Source: Laburnicola sp. R22_1
Lineage: Eukaryota > Ascomycota > Dothideomycetes > Pleosporales > Didymosphaeriaceae
DNA length: 64,000 nucleotides
Direction: 5' to 3'
Assembly (NCBI GenBank): GCA_014281115.1
Contig: JACONQ010000004.1
Span: 3,534,001-3,598,000, forward strand
Shown: positions 37,268 to 49,317 of the stretch, piece after piece
How positions within the stretch are numbered: position 1 is the stretch's first letter
How the letters are laid out: each line of letters begins with the position of its first letter
Program-made: the position numbers and the translations under genes
Notes under the pieces: model-generated
The model's database searches: none
Told to the model about the DNA's origin: nothing
Seen by the model: the letters and a program-made list of their open reading frames with translations, nothing else

Positions 37268-38853
37268 TTATTGCTTGGCGTAGCCCGCCCGCGTCAGTCT
37301 ACGGCGGAGCTCTTCACGGGCAGTGGGCGCTCGTTCCCCGATCCTACCCATAGACACATCCCCAGCCTCTCCAGAATTTGAATTAGGCACGTCCGGTGCT
37401 GGAAGATCCATATTCGGGGTGGGCACCAAGGGCAAATTCTGACCTGCAGCAAGGAACGGCGAGGGTGGCAAGTTCTCCAGGCTCATCGACGGGGCTATGT
37501 CATTCATGAGTGCCGGGTCGACAGGCAGATCGTAGTTGTTGTGCTGGGGGGCGAAACCATAAAAGGTTTGATGTTGTTGCGCAGCTTCCATCTGAAGTTG
37601 ATTGCTTGGGGAGTCGGCTCGCTCGAGTGCGCGTGGCTGTGACGGCGGTACATATCGTTGAGCTGCTGGAGGTGTCGAGTTCGAATCCGGAGAGCTCTGC
37701 GGTTGTACCCACCGTGTCTGGTGAGCACGTTGTGCCGGAAGGCCCTTGTTCATCTCGCTGCATTCGGGACAATTGCGGATGACCTGGCTGACCGTCTCCT
37801 TGATACGTACCCAATGGAATGACTCTGCTATCGATGCTGTGGTTTTGTTGATGCCGCCGTGCGCTTTGTGGTGTACGTCGCGAGCAATCTCGTATTGCCG
37901 CTGAGGATCTGATATCACTTCCTTCCCCTTGAGCATAAGTCGTTCTACTCCTCCAGCTATGGCTGGATACAGCTTGTAATGCGTTGCGGCGCTACGGAGC
38001 CGGCTCTTTTCGGCCCTGTCGGCGCCATGTGGATACTTGCCATTCTTGAGATAGAAGCGGATCTTGTCAAACCGTTCCTCGGAGACAAAGTCGTCGTCTT
38101 GGCCAAGATCCCTCCCGTAGATGATAGCATCCACCAGCTCGCCAGGGTATGACTTCAAGTTACCGCAGCCTTTGACACGGCCAAGTCGCTTAAAGCCTAG
38201 CGCATCCCATATTCGGCAAGAAGCAACGTTGGTCTCATAGACGAGGTTGAAGACAGAATAGGTGTAGCCCTGCCAAAGTCTAATGAGCACTGCAATAGGC
38301 TTGGTGAGGCGCTGACATGTCTTACCAGTTTAGGTGCCCAGTCAAGATATATCTCGCCCATCAGACGACCAACACCGCGATTTCGAGAGGCATCTGTGAC
38401 CAGGAAACCACCATTGCAAACATGGCTCGACCGGCCGGGGTAATTTGGCTTGACATAGAAGCTTCCTAGGCACTCCCTCTCCCAGTCGCATCCGCGTCGG
38501 GCCATTTCATGTATCTCTCGCCCATCTTGCACCTCGCCTAGCAGCATGATGGCACCAAATACCCCGAACCAGTACGGGCCAAAGTTTTCGAGCGGGAGCG
38601 GGTCGACCATGGGATACGTGTCGCCCTTCTCGATCTCACGCCCCAGCTGGTCGCAGAGGTAGGCGAGCAGAGTGATAGGAACCTGATTGGGGGCCGAGAA
38701 GGGTATGATGGTCGCGACGGTTACGCGATCTCGCAGCGTTACTTGTCGCGGAGCGATGCCATGAGGCAGAGGACCGCCTGGCGCCGGATAGGGCACGTCG
38801 CCCGACGTCCGGAAGATGACGGGCGCAAGGGGGTCGTCCAGCATGGCAGGCAT
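37268..38853 (-). CDS. Spt10-like GNAT acetyltransferase with integrase-type HHCC zinc finger
   Basis: Exon 1 is 38853-38326 and exon 2 is 38269-37268, with a 56 bp intron (38325-38270, GTAAGA...GGCAG), giving 509 residues from MPAMLDDPLAPVIF. The GNAT core (about 95-235) has acetyl-CoA motif A NRGVGRLMGE (158-167), continued by GYTYSVFNLVYETNVASCRIWDALGF. Residues about 290-350 carry an H-x3-H...C-x2-C finger (His309, His313, Cys343, Cys346), the fold shared by Spt10 and retroviral integrases. Yeast Spt10 uses this finger to bind histone gene promoters. The C-terminal about 150 residues are Pro/Gln/Asn-rich. The frame continues upstream to 39075, but that part looks like spliced leader (a GTAAGT at 39057-39062, minus strand), so 38853 was preferred. 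Confidence 0.82.
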
Positions 38854-39344
38854 GGCCAAATCCGAGCCGGTGGTCTGCACACTGCAAGCACCTTGCCCGC
38901 GCGTTAGTGTTGGGCGACAGACATTGAGGCCGACATGGTGAGCGGACGAGGGCGCGCGGGGCAGCAGGCTCAACGCCCGTGCCCCAGGCGCTCTGTGCGG
39001 TGCAACACGCTGGACAGGGACTCGACGATGGAGACTTTTGATGGAGGAGAGAAACTTACGCGCTCGCGGGACCACAACTACTGAAGACGAGATTCTGGGG
39101 GATGTTCTGAGAACGGCGCTATGCGGGATTGTTTGCGTGAAGGCTCGCTTAGGCGGCCAGTCATGTCTGTTGTGCTAGACTGCTAGTTCATTCACGCTAT
39201 GGCTTGTTGCCCTTTGCCGCCGCTAGACGCCATCTGGGCATCTCCACAAAAGGCAATGCAAAGAATAATCCATGGGCCCGCCTCCAGTGTCTCTCGGGCG
39301 CCCAATGTTGCTACCCCATGACGTACCTTACCTACAGCAGCTAA
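38854..39344. promoter_or_regulatory. Upstream region of the Spt10-like gene, ending at the AT-rich boundary
   Basis: About 490 bp of normal composition, including a probable 5' leader with an intron. It ends where AT-rich, stop-dense sequence begins abruptly near 39,345. Confidence 0.5.
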
Positions 39345-39433
39345 GAAAATCCTACAAAGACAAGGATATTTTTGCTTATATAACCTAAGACAAATTTTGC
39401 CTAATATAGGTTAAAAGTCTTTAGGTGTACTAT

Positions 39434-39545
39434 GTGGCGTTAATTTAATCTACCTAGGAGTAGGATAGTAAAGACTTTTATATTAAATAATATAATAAAA
39501 AAAGCAAAGCCTTTTACTTAGTAATTAAAAAGAGTATATTTATAC
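39434..39545 (+). repeat. Short repeat SR1, copy A
   Basis: Begins GTGGCGTTAATTTAATCTAC and ends in TTAGTAATTAAAAAGAGT plus an AT tail. It is about 112 bp and more decayed than copies D and E. Confidence 0.75.
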
Positions 39546-39627
39546 TTATGGTCTCTTTATAAAAACTTTATATATAAAAGCCTCGCGCTAAGACTACTAA
39601 GCTCGCTTAGTAGTTTAAATATATATT

Positions 39628-39748
39628 TTTTTATAACTACCTTTTTTATACTCTTTTTAATTACTAAGTAGGAGGCTTTACTTTTTTATTATATTATTTA
39701 AGATAAAAGCCTTTATTATTCTACTCCTAGGTAGTTAATTTAATAATA
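39628..39748 (-). repeat. Short repeat SR1, copy B
   Basis: Minus-orientation copy. Its tail on that strand contains AAAAAAGGTAGTTATAAAAA, as in copy E. It sits directly left of the pogo-like element and mirrors copy C on its right. Confidence 0.72.
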
Positions 39749-39760
39749 TATATATTTATA

Positions 39761-41627
39761 CTTTATATAACGTATTCTATTAGTAAGCCGGCTATATTAG
39801 TAAGCCGGCCACTTTTTCTTAGCACAACTAACACTTTAGTAGCTCTAATATATTTATATAACACAATGCGATATTAGTTAACTAAGAAGATAAAATTAAT
39901 CTTGCTTTTAAGGCCTATACTTCTAGCTAAATTTAAAGCCTATAATGCGTAGCTACTATCTTTAATGTTAAATACTAGCGCCTCTCTAAATAGCTTTATA
40001 GAATTACTTTACGCGTCTAAATTTAACTGAGAATTTAGAAACTTACTATAACTAAAGAGTAAACAATTATCTAATATATCCTTAACCTTAATTTGCAAGA
40101 ATTTGCGCCCTAGCTATATAAAGTAGAAGATATAGCTAATAAACTACTAGGTATATATAGTAGCTAGCCTATTAGTAAGCGCTAGGATAAGCACTTTATA
40201 ACACGCTTAGCAAAGCTTAAAATAGCCTTTAATTAAGCTAAAGACTACTAGAGAATACTTTAGACGAATCTAGAGATAATTAGCGCGTAGTTTAAGCTAG
40301 TAAAGGATACTAAAGCTAAGTATAGCATCTATAACAATAATATATATAACTTTAATAAGACTAGCTTCTAGATAGGTGTTATTAGCTTAATAAAGATTAT
40401 TATAAACGTAAAAAGACGTGCTTAATCTAAGCTTATTTAGCTAGATTATTATAAGTAGGTTACTATTATTTAGAGTATTTACACTACTAGGTATATAATC
40501 CTACCTTTTATTATTTATAAAGGACGCGTCTATATTTCTATATAGTATAAGAAGGTAGATATACTATATAATTAGAAGCTTTTAGTTTCTAAGAATAGCT
40601 AGACTAATAATATACTTAATTTAGAGTAGATAAAGGAATTTAGCGCGTATATAAAGGCGCGCTAGGTAAAGGAGTATAAGCTACTTATTTTAAATAGCTA
40701 TAAGAGCTATCTTAACTAGGATTTTAAGGACTACTACTTTAAAAATAAGATTCTTACCCTTTATATACTATCTTACTTATTATATACTCTCTAGCCACTT
40801 AATATAGTCTACTTTTTACTATTAAAGCATAAGTACTCTTAGCGTATTAGAAACTTAATATATAGGCGCGTCTTCTATATTAATAAAAAAGGCTTTCTTT
40901 TAGCATTTAAAGACGCATTTTTTAATATATTTATAAAGGAGAACTATTATAAGGCCTTTAAGATATTAGGCCTTGTCCTTATTAATATATAGAGAGTGTT
41001 AGAATACCTTAAAGTATAGCTCTGTACCCTACTAGCACCCCTACTATAGGAGACGCTATAGCAATTAAAAATACTAAGTAATACACATAAGTTTAGATTC
41101 TAGTTAAAGCTAGTAAGTAACTTCATTATTTAATTGCCTATTATAGCTTAGGCTAGCTTCTTTTAGCTTATAAAAGGTAGTAAACTTATGCTATATTAAA
41201 ACGCTCTTTTAACCACTCGCGTCTATAAGCTTAAGAAGTAATTAGTAGTAATAACTAAGCGGAAATTACATAAAAGAAAGCAGATCTAGTAGAGTAGAAC
41301 TATAGAGTATAGGACTGTAGCAGCGCAAGTAGCTACTAAGGCATTATAGGCGCCTTAGCAATTAAAGAAGGCTTATGGTAGTAGTAATTAAGAAAGAGCC
41401 TAACTAGCTCTACAGCGCTATAGAAACTATAGGGGGACTAGACACAATGCGCGAATATATAAAAAAGATATAAAAGTATCTTCTAAATTAGATATAAGCA
41501 TAACATTCGTGGGCTCCTTATTTAATAGCGATAAAATTAAAGAGTTATAATATAAGTTAGTCGTGCTAAGAAATAGTGGCCAGCTTACTAATGTGGCCAG
41601 CTTACTAATAGAATACGTTATATAAAG
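39761..41627 (+). mobile_element. RIP-decayed pogo-like DDE transposon
   Basis: The ends are inverted repeats of about 74 bp (39761-39834 and 41554-41627, roughly 68 matches). Each contains two direct copies of TTAGTAAGCYGGCYA, a likely transposase-binding array. Inside, a plus-strand transposase is readable despite stops. Near 40342-40368, TATAACTTTAATAAGACTAG would be the YNFDET block. Near 40671-40710 is a decayed LLILDGHESH, and near 40790 a decayed LQPLDV. At each of the three catalytic positions Asp GAT reads AAT, and glutamines read TAG, exactly the RIP pattern. The true outer limits are uncertain because the inverted symmetry continues into the flanking short repeats. Confidence 0.8.
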
Positions 41628-41642
41628 TATAAATATATATAT

Positions 41643-41740
41643 TATTAAATTAACTACCTAGAAGTAGAATAATAAAGGCTTTTATCTTAAAAAAACCAGA
41701 GCCCTCTACTTAGTAATTAAAAAGAGTATAATATTTATAA
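41643..41740 (+). repeat. Short repeat SR1, copy C
   Basis: Plus orientation. It lacks about 11 bp in the middle (ATAATATAATA region) compared with copy A. Bases 41628-41690 mirror 39698-39760 without gaps. Confidence 0.7.
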
Positions 41741-41749
41741 TTATAACTA

Positions 41750-44700
41750 GTATTGTCTGTTTACTATATAGGCAAGGGCACCTAAGAGTGTTAAGGTTTT
41801 AATATTGCCGCATAATAGCATTATATAAGAATTTTATAATGCCTGTACGCTACAGCCTAGTCCTTAATATTAAAATTAACAGCTTATTTATTTTTATTAG
41901 CTTACATTAATTATATTTCCTAGGTAGTAAATATTATAGCGCGGGCGGTGTTATAGACAAACTTATAGGCTTTAGTATAGGCCTTGACCTATACTATAGC
42001 CTTTTCTAAAGTAATATTATTTAGAGATTTAGTAACTAGTTAGGGATACTTGCGCTAGTCCTAGTAAAAGTATAGCTAATACCTAAACTTAATTTTAAAA
42101 GAAGAAACTCTAGTACTATTATAGAGTAGTATTACTTAGGCCTAGTCTATACTAGATAGTAAATCTAACTAGTTGTCTTAATAAAAGTTAATAAATAGAC
42201 AAAGACGCTAGTTAAGATACTAATTTATAATCTTAGTTTGACTATTAGTTTATAGATACCTTACTATAGAGAGAAGTTACTTAATACCTATATGCTAGTA
42301 TAAAGTAGCTAAGAAAGTAAAATAAACTAGGGGTCGCGGTTAGAGATAATTAATTAAGGGGGGCTAAAGACTCTAAATATATACTAATAGTAGAGATTAG
42401 TGGCTTATTTAGTAGTAACTATCTAATAGTAGGGCATAGAAAAGGCATGCTTAAATAAGTAGCAATAAGACACTATTACATTATTATACTACTTCTTATC
42501 TTTAGGAAATAATTTAAAATTAATTAAGATATCTTACTAAATATTTTTAGGAATAGGAAGTAGGTATAAAAAGTCTAGCTTCCTATCTAGTAGGGGCTTA
42601 CTGTACTCGTAGTCTTTGTAATTAGAGATATACCTATTAATATTAGCGTTTATTTTCTTCTGATAATATAACTAGTATAATAGCTAAAGAGTTTTTTATA
42701 GACCTAAATAGGTAGTAACCTAGTAAGTATATACTATATAAATTAGATGCGTTTAGTAAAACTCTATAGAGAAAACTACTAGGCGATCTTTATAGAGAAG
42801 CAATCTAAAAGAGGTAAGAGCAAAATTTAGTAATTCTAAATAGGCTACTTCTTTAAGTAATTTAAGCAACTTGTATATTTAATTAGTATATAGTAGACAA
42901 TTAATAAGTATATAAAGATAGGCTTTTTTAAAGCTTATATTAATATTTTCTTTCTTCTATTCTATAATTATAATAGCTATAAGGGCTGCTTTAGTAGTAT
43001 TTAGTAGGTGCGAGAGAAAAACTAAGTTTAAGCCTTTTAATCCTTTTCCTTCTACCAGTTTAGCTTTTTCTATTTCTTAAATAGTATATTAGCTATAGTA
43101 GTTGCGGTGCCTAGTTAGTATGTAATTTAATAATAGTACTTAAATAGCTTTTTAGACTAATAGGCTTACTATAACAAGAGCTTACGCTTATTGCTAAAGT
43201 ATTTAAGGGCCTAATAATTAGTAATATTATTAAAGGGGTTAGTAGTTTAAAAGCTATCTAGTTACACTTTCTATTCTAAAAGGCTCTATATAACTGCTAC
43301 TATTTTCTTATTATAAATATTATAATTTAACTTAGTAGGCTTTATTAATTTAGAGTACTATATAATTAGGTGCTAGGTACTATTAGATAATAGTTAACTA
43401 AAAGAGCCTATATTAATACTATTACTAAAGTTAGTTTCTATATAGGTAATCTAAAATAGAGAGTATTAGAAGACTAAGATGTTACTAGCTATAAGATGCT
43501 TTACAGCTTTAAAGGTAACACATTTCTAGTTTCTAAAAGTGTAAAAGGTACTATTTTTTAGCAGCTTAATTAGGGGCGAGCAGCCTATCTATAGTAATAA
43601 ACAAAGGGGTAGTAGTAATTATAGAAGCCTAAAAGCTTTATAATACTTTAAGTAGTATAGGCTCTTTTTATTTCTAAACTATAGTAGTCTTTGTAAGGTC
43701 CTTATAAATTTCTTTAATACTAATAATATATTCTAAAAACTTAGTTTCTATTATAGTAAATTTGCATTTTTTAAGATTAACTTAAAGATTAATATCCCTT
43801 AAGTAGATTAGAATCTTACAGACATATTCTTTGTATTCTAGGGAATTCTTAGAAAAGATATAGATATTGTTAATATATACTATATAGAAGTTGTCTAGAT
43901 AATTATCTAGGACGCTATTAATAAACTATTAAAAAGTGGCAAAACTATTATAGAGACTAAAGGGTAAAACCCTATATTTATAAATTCTATACTAGGTTTA
44001 AAAAGTAGCTAGGGCTTTAGTCTTTAGGATAAGCTAAATTTAGTAAAATACTTAGTAAATATTAAGCTTAGTAAAGAGTCTTACTCTAAAGAAGCATATA
44101 AGTATTTTTTTAATAGGTAGAATTGCTATAATGTTCTTTTTAGCAATAGTATTAAGCTAGTAGTAATTAACACAAAAGCGCTAATCTATATTTAGCTTTT
44201 TAGCAAATAATACTAGTAAAGCAAAGCTAGTGTTACTAAGGATAATAAACCCGCGCTTAATAATAGTTATTAATATAGACTTTAAAAAATTTAAAGTACT
44301 TTAAAGATATACTATCTAAAGACAAAGTAGTAAGCGTAGATAGGTCTTTAGTAAGGTTAATATAGTAATTAACACCCTTTTAGTAAGGAAGGAGGGCGTT
44401 AGAATCTAATTTTAAAAAATAGGTGGGCTCTACGCTAGCGTATCCTAGCTAGGGGAGCGCTTATTCTATCTTAGTAAGTAAGTTAGCTTAGGACTTATTA
44501 TCTAGACTATGCATCTCGCTCTTATAGTCCTTAATACGTTTAGCTAGCTTATAGGGGCTATTATAACTAATAATTATATTAGACTTATAGTTACTATTTA
44601 AAGCAAAGGCTGTAGAACTTACTATACTAATATTAAAGCTAGTAGTGTATAATTATTCCTATATTAGCGTCTAAATAAATTCTAGAAAGTTAGCTAGATT

Positions 44701-47700
44701 CTATAGATTTAGTAAGTCTACTAAACACAATTTATTATTTATCTTTTGCAAGTTTTCTTTCTATATTAGTAATTTAGTAGAATAGAAAGGAGCTAACCTA
44801 AAATATTCTAGCTAGGGTAGTTTTAATTAAATAGTTAATTTCTATAAGAACTATCTAATCTGCAAATTAGCTTCTTTAGTAGGATTATAATTTTTAGATC
44901 TAGAGGTAAAGGTAATACCTAGATCTTACCATATAATTTCTAGGGGCTAGTTTTACTAGTGGCTTCCTTAGGTAGTAGGAATAGGGTAACTAATAGGCAA
45001 TTTGTTATTTAATAGTTCTTTATCTAAGAAAGGTAGCTCTTTAGCCTTAACGCTACTATTTCTATTAAAGTTATTCTTATAGCTTAGTTTCTAGTAAGCC
45101 TTTAAGTACGTTTTAATAACTAAGATAGTAGGGCTAAGAAGCTAGATAGAGATTTTCTTAAAGATACTCTAGTTAGCTTTTAATAAGTAAGCCTTCTAGT
45201 AGGTATAGTTTTACTTTTTAAGTAGACTATCCCTTTAGGTAGTGTTATCTTAGTAGAAAGAGTTAGGTAGAATAGAAGTCTATAGTAGGATAAGGTTGCT
45301 AGCAAATGTTAGATTCTTATTGTCTTTCTAATAAAGGCGGCAGTTCTAAGCATTAACTAGGCAATTAGCTTACTTCAAAAATTTCCTACTAAGAATAAAA
45401 TTATAGTCCCCTTTTTATAAAAAAAAACTATATAATAATACTATGTCTATTAATATTAAGCTAGACTATAAAATAGGTGTCTACTTTTGTACTTTTCTTT
45501 CCTATTAAGTTTTTAAGAGGTTTAGTATCTTTAGGTAGAGCTGTTTAGCCTTAAGCTGTTTTTGCACTATCTTTATATACTTTAAATTAATAAGGTTATA
45601 AGCGCTAGCACTAGTATCTATGAAGGCTTATAATCTAAAAGCTAACTTTTAGAATATAATTTGCACTATTAGAACTAGCTAGGAGCCTCTAAATAGCTTA
45701 GGTACTTTTACTACCTTACTGCCTATAGGCAATAATTTTAGCTTAGTATTTGCATTTTATAATTAGAATTATAGTTTATTTAGATTAATTAGTTTAGTAG
45801 CCCTTATATAAGCTACTAAATTAGAGTAGTCTAGTAGCGCATATTTAAAATCTTATTATTTAACAAATTGCCTGCCTTTAAACTAGAGTAGTAGGTAATA
45901 CTAAGTTTGTTTAAATCTAGATTATCCCCTATTTCTATACTTGCTTATGTGGCTATCTTTTTAGTATAGAGGTAGTGGCGCAAGTGTTTATCTTCTATTT
46001 TACTATACTTAAAGTAGGTGTTATTCTAAACACACTATAACTTAGTTTAATTATAAAGGTTAGAGAAGAAAATAGTAGGTTAATTATTAGTAGCATGCTT
46101 AGAGTAGGGTATAGATTTAGTAGGTGCCGCGTATAAAGGCTTTAATCTAAAAGGTAATACCTAGAAAGAAGTTCTTATATGTGCTTAAAAAAGAATTTAT
46201 TATATTATTATTCTAGAGAGTGTAGCTAGCTATAGTTATTTAGCATTTAATTACTAGATAGTTAATATTAGAATTTTCTGTCTTTCTTTAAAGCATTAAT
46301 TTAAGACTTTTAGTTAATTTAAGTTATAATTTGCCCTTTTAGGTCTTTGCGTCTAGTTTACTCTTGCTAGCTAGGCTTTTAAAAGTCTATAGGAATATCT
46401 AGGCGTCTATTCTATTAGAGAGAAAAAGCTTATGAAACTTTTTACGTGCCTATTAGAGAGTAATAGAATTATAATAAGTCTCTTCTAGAAATTTAAAGAG
46501 TGCTTTAGGTTTATAATCTTTTTTAAGAGCTTAATTTATTTAATACTAATTTTGTGTAGCCTTTTAAGGCGCGCCTCTAAAGCAGCTAAGAATAGCTTCT
46601 ATAAGGTTATTTTTATTATTTATATAGTTATTGCCTTTATAATAGTCTTTGTTTACCTAAAGCTTACTATGTATATTCTCTAGCTAATCTTTAATACTAG
46701 GACTATAGTAATCTTTTCTATAGTATTTATTAATGTTAGGTAGCGTTATAGAGTGTCTTAGCTTAAATATATTAGAGGAGGTAATAAAAGCGTATTTACT
46801 CTAAGGTACGTTTATTTAGTTACTATTAGTAAGCTTAGATTATATATATCTAGGGACTAGAAAGTAGTAAAGGGTTTTATCTAGATATAAAGTGGGCACT
46901 ATAAGCTAGAGTAGATATTAGGGCGGATATTAGGGCGCACACTAAGGCGCGACTAGGTAAAATAAACTCTACTTAGCTATATAAAGGTAGCGCGAACTAT
47001 ATAGTAAATTAGGCATTTCTAAGCTAGAGTATTTTAAGGAAATATAAGTATAGTGTTGCGGAGTATAAGTATTTTTAATAGAAAGGAGAGCTTTATTAGA
47101 GGTAAATAAGTCTACTCTAATAGTGGCGTTATCTGCACTATTAGACTAGAATTAGAATCTTTTATTTATTATATATATTATAGTATAAAGTATTTATACT
47201 TTAAGTATAGTAAAAGCTTATTTAAATATATTAGCGCGCTTGCATAAAGCCTTAATAATACTCTTTTATTTAGGATTGTCTTTAGATTTTAAAATAGTCC
47301 TAGCTACTAAATCTAGTACTATCTTTAAAAGCAGGCCTTAAGAAAAGTAATATTAAGCCTAAAGCTAATAGGTAGTAAGTAATTATTTTATTTCTAGGCT
47401 ATACTAGAGTAATAAGTCTAGTTTAAATTATACTAAAAACATACTAAACTTTCTACTAGCTTTAAGATTAGCTTTATTTTAGTGCGTAAGCTACTTAAAG
47501 TTTACTAGTAAAAATTTATTATTTAGCTAATTTGCTTTAAGTGCGGCGATATTTTAATTATACTTAGGAGCCCTATAAGAAATTCTATTAGGGTAAACCT
47601 TTCTTAGTAGTTTAATAATGCTTTTCTTTTTTATAAGACTAGGGGTAAAGTAACTAGTTATTTTAAAAATAGCTATAGGCTGCTTTTTATACTTAACAAA

Positions 47701-48020
47701 TAATAGATTACTAGTAGAGTTAAGTAAGAAAATTCTATAATAAATATTATATAAACTATTATTAGTAGGATGCGTATAAATGTCCCCTACTATATTATCT
47801 ATTATAAAGTTGTATTAAGAGAATTTAGAAAATACTCTAGGGACTAAAGAAGTTTTCTAGATAAAAGGGTAGCAGCTTACTATAACATAGGTAGTAGTAG
47901 AGTTAAGCAAAGTAGGGTTACAAAGAGAGTATAGTAAATAAACCTAGAGTAGTAAGTTTTATATAGCGTATAAGCTAGCGTATAGGTTAAGTTAAGCAAA
48001 AGTTAAATAAAAGATAAAAT
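41750..48020 (-). mobile_element. RIP-decayed Ty3/gypsy retrotransposon 1
   Basis: On the minus strand a gypsy-type polyprotein can be read. Reverse transcriptase lies at about 43,730-44,270, with the catalytic block decayed from YxDD to YINN near 43,864-43,910 and an upstream ATFQ-RF block (43,920-43,960). Integrase lies to the left at about 42,100-42,600, including a decayed SDRGPQF (ISNRDP then TAG) near 42,327-42,350. This RT-then-integrase order is that of Ty3/gypsy. LTRs were not identified, so both limits are approximate. The gag region is probably 45-48 kb. Confidence 0.72.
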
Positions 48021-48024
48021 ATAT

Positions 48025-48150
48025 GTGGCGTTAAATTAACTACCTAGTGGTAGTACGACAAAGACTTTCATCTCAAATAACATGACAAAAAAAGCAGAGC
48101 CCCCTGCTTAGTAATTAAAAAGAGCGTGAAAAAGGTAATAATAATAAAAA
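48025..48150 (+). repeat. Short repeat SR1, copy D
   Basis: Nearly undecayed copy, beginning GTGGCGTTAAATTAACTACC and ending with an A-rich tail of AATAATAATAA. It contains a small hairpin AAGCAG-AGCCCC-CTGCTT. A possible but AT-rich target duplication (AAAGATAAAATATA left, AAAGGTAAAATTTA right) flanks it. Confidence 0.8.
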
Positions 48151-48380
48151 GGTAAAATTTATAAAACTATAACTTCTGTGTTACCTCTATAGCTTAACTC
48201 TAATTCTTCTAGCTCTGTGCCTTGTGCCCTTACTATAATAGCGCTAGAAAGTAGTTATTAGGTAAGTTAGCTCTATAGGGTGTAGTGTAGTAGTTGCTAT
48301 TTGCTAGTTATTAATTATTAATAGGTGTTTGTTTTTTAGAAACTTCCTATCTAACTAGGTAAGCAACTTTTCTAAGTAGG

Positions 48381-48534
48381 CCTTAGCGTAGTATAATAAT
48401 ACTACCTAGTACTAAAGTAAATAATAAACTCCTAGTCTAACCTAGTAAGAAATAGCCTAACCTACCTTAGCATAGTATAATAATACTGCCTAGCACTAAA
48501 GTAATTAATACGCTTCTAGTCTAATCTAGTAAGC
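48381..48534. repeat. Direct duplication of about 70 bp
   Basis: 48381-48452 and 48465-48534 both begin CCTTAGCRTAGTATAATAAT and both end TAGTCTAAYCTAGTAAG, with period 84 bp. They lie between short repeat D and the gypsy-2 LTR. Confidence 0.75.
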
Positions 48535-48904
48535 TAAAACTTTTACTAATTTAACCGCTTATAGGTAGTATTTTAAGGAAGGAGTAGATATTATATTACT
48601 ATCTATAGCTAAAGAAATTTAATCTTAGTATAATATAAGAGTAGTATATAGCTTTATAGGGTAAACCTTTTAAGGATAACTAGTATAGTTAAAAGAGATA
48701 ACTAAATTAAGACTATACTAAGATAGATGATAAGAAAGAGACCTAGGGGGCCTTTACTTATATAGTAGATAGTATAAGGTATAGGCCTACACTAACTACG
48801 CGCTAACACTAACTAGAAAAAGCGCCTTCTATAAGGTAAAAGGCGCTATTAGAGTGTAAAAGAAAAGGTAATAGTAAATAACTAGTAAAGAGGTAGGCAC
48901 AAAC

Positions 48905-49301
48905 TGTTACACTTTCTAGCCTTTACACAGTACTATTTATTTATTCTTTTATATAATATATTTATTTAATTCTTTTTATACGCATATATTACTTAACAAT
49001 ACGCTTTTTCTATCTAATTATTTGTATAGAAAGAGAAGAGATATAGCACATATTTATTTAAAGAGGAATTTTTATTTTAGTACTTATAGATAATATATAA
49101 GGGCACTATAGGAGTTATTACGTTATATATAAGATAACTAGTAGTTAGAATCTAAATATAAAATAATAGCGATACCTATATAAGGTGGATACATAGGAAG
49201 GCTATATACATAGCCTTGCTTAGGATCTTACTTACTAATTACGCTAGTTCTAAAAGGATAATATAATATAAGCAAGGGGTCCGCACCTTAGATTAGTAAC
49301 A
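48905..49301 (-). repeat. 3' LTR of gypsy element 2
   Basis: On the minus strand it starts TGTTACTAATCTAAGG and ends GTAACA, a perfect 6 bp inverted terminus. Length is 397 bp. A polypurine tract adjoins its start, which marks it as the 3' LTR of a minus-strand element. Confidence 0.78.
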
Positions 49302-49317
49302 CTCCCTCCCCTTTCTT
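49302..49317 (-). other. Polypurine tract of gypsy element 2
   Basis: AAGAAAGGGGAGGGAG on the minus strand, immediately before the LTR start TGTTAC. It is the expected second-strand priming site and strikingly G-rich for this block. RIP does not remove it because it contains no CA or TG steps. Confidence 0.8.

Noticed and set aside
37672..37690. tRNA-like B box GAGTTCGAATCC
   Set aside because: It lies inside the Spt10-like coding exon and no acceptor stem or A box pairs with it.
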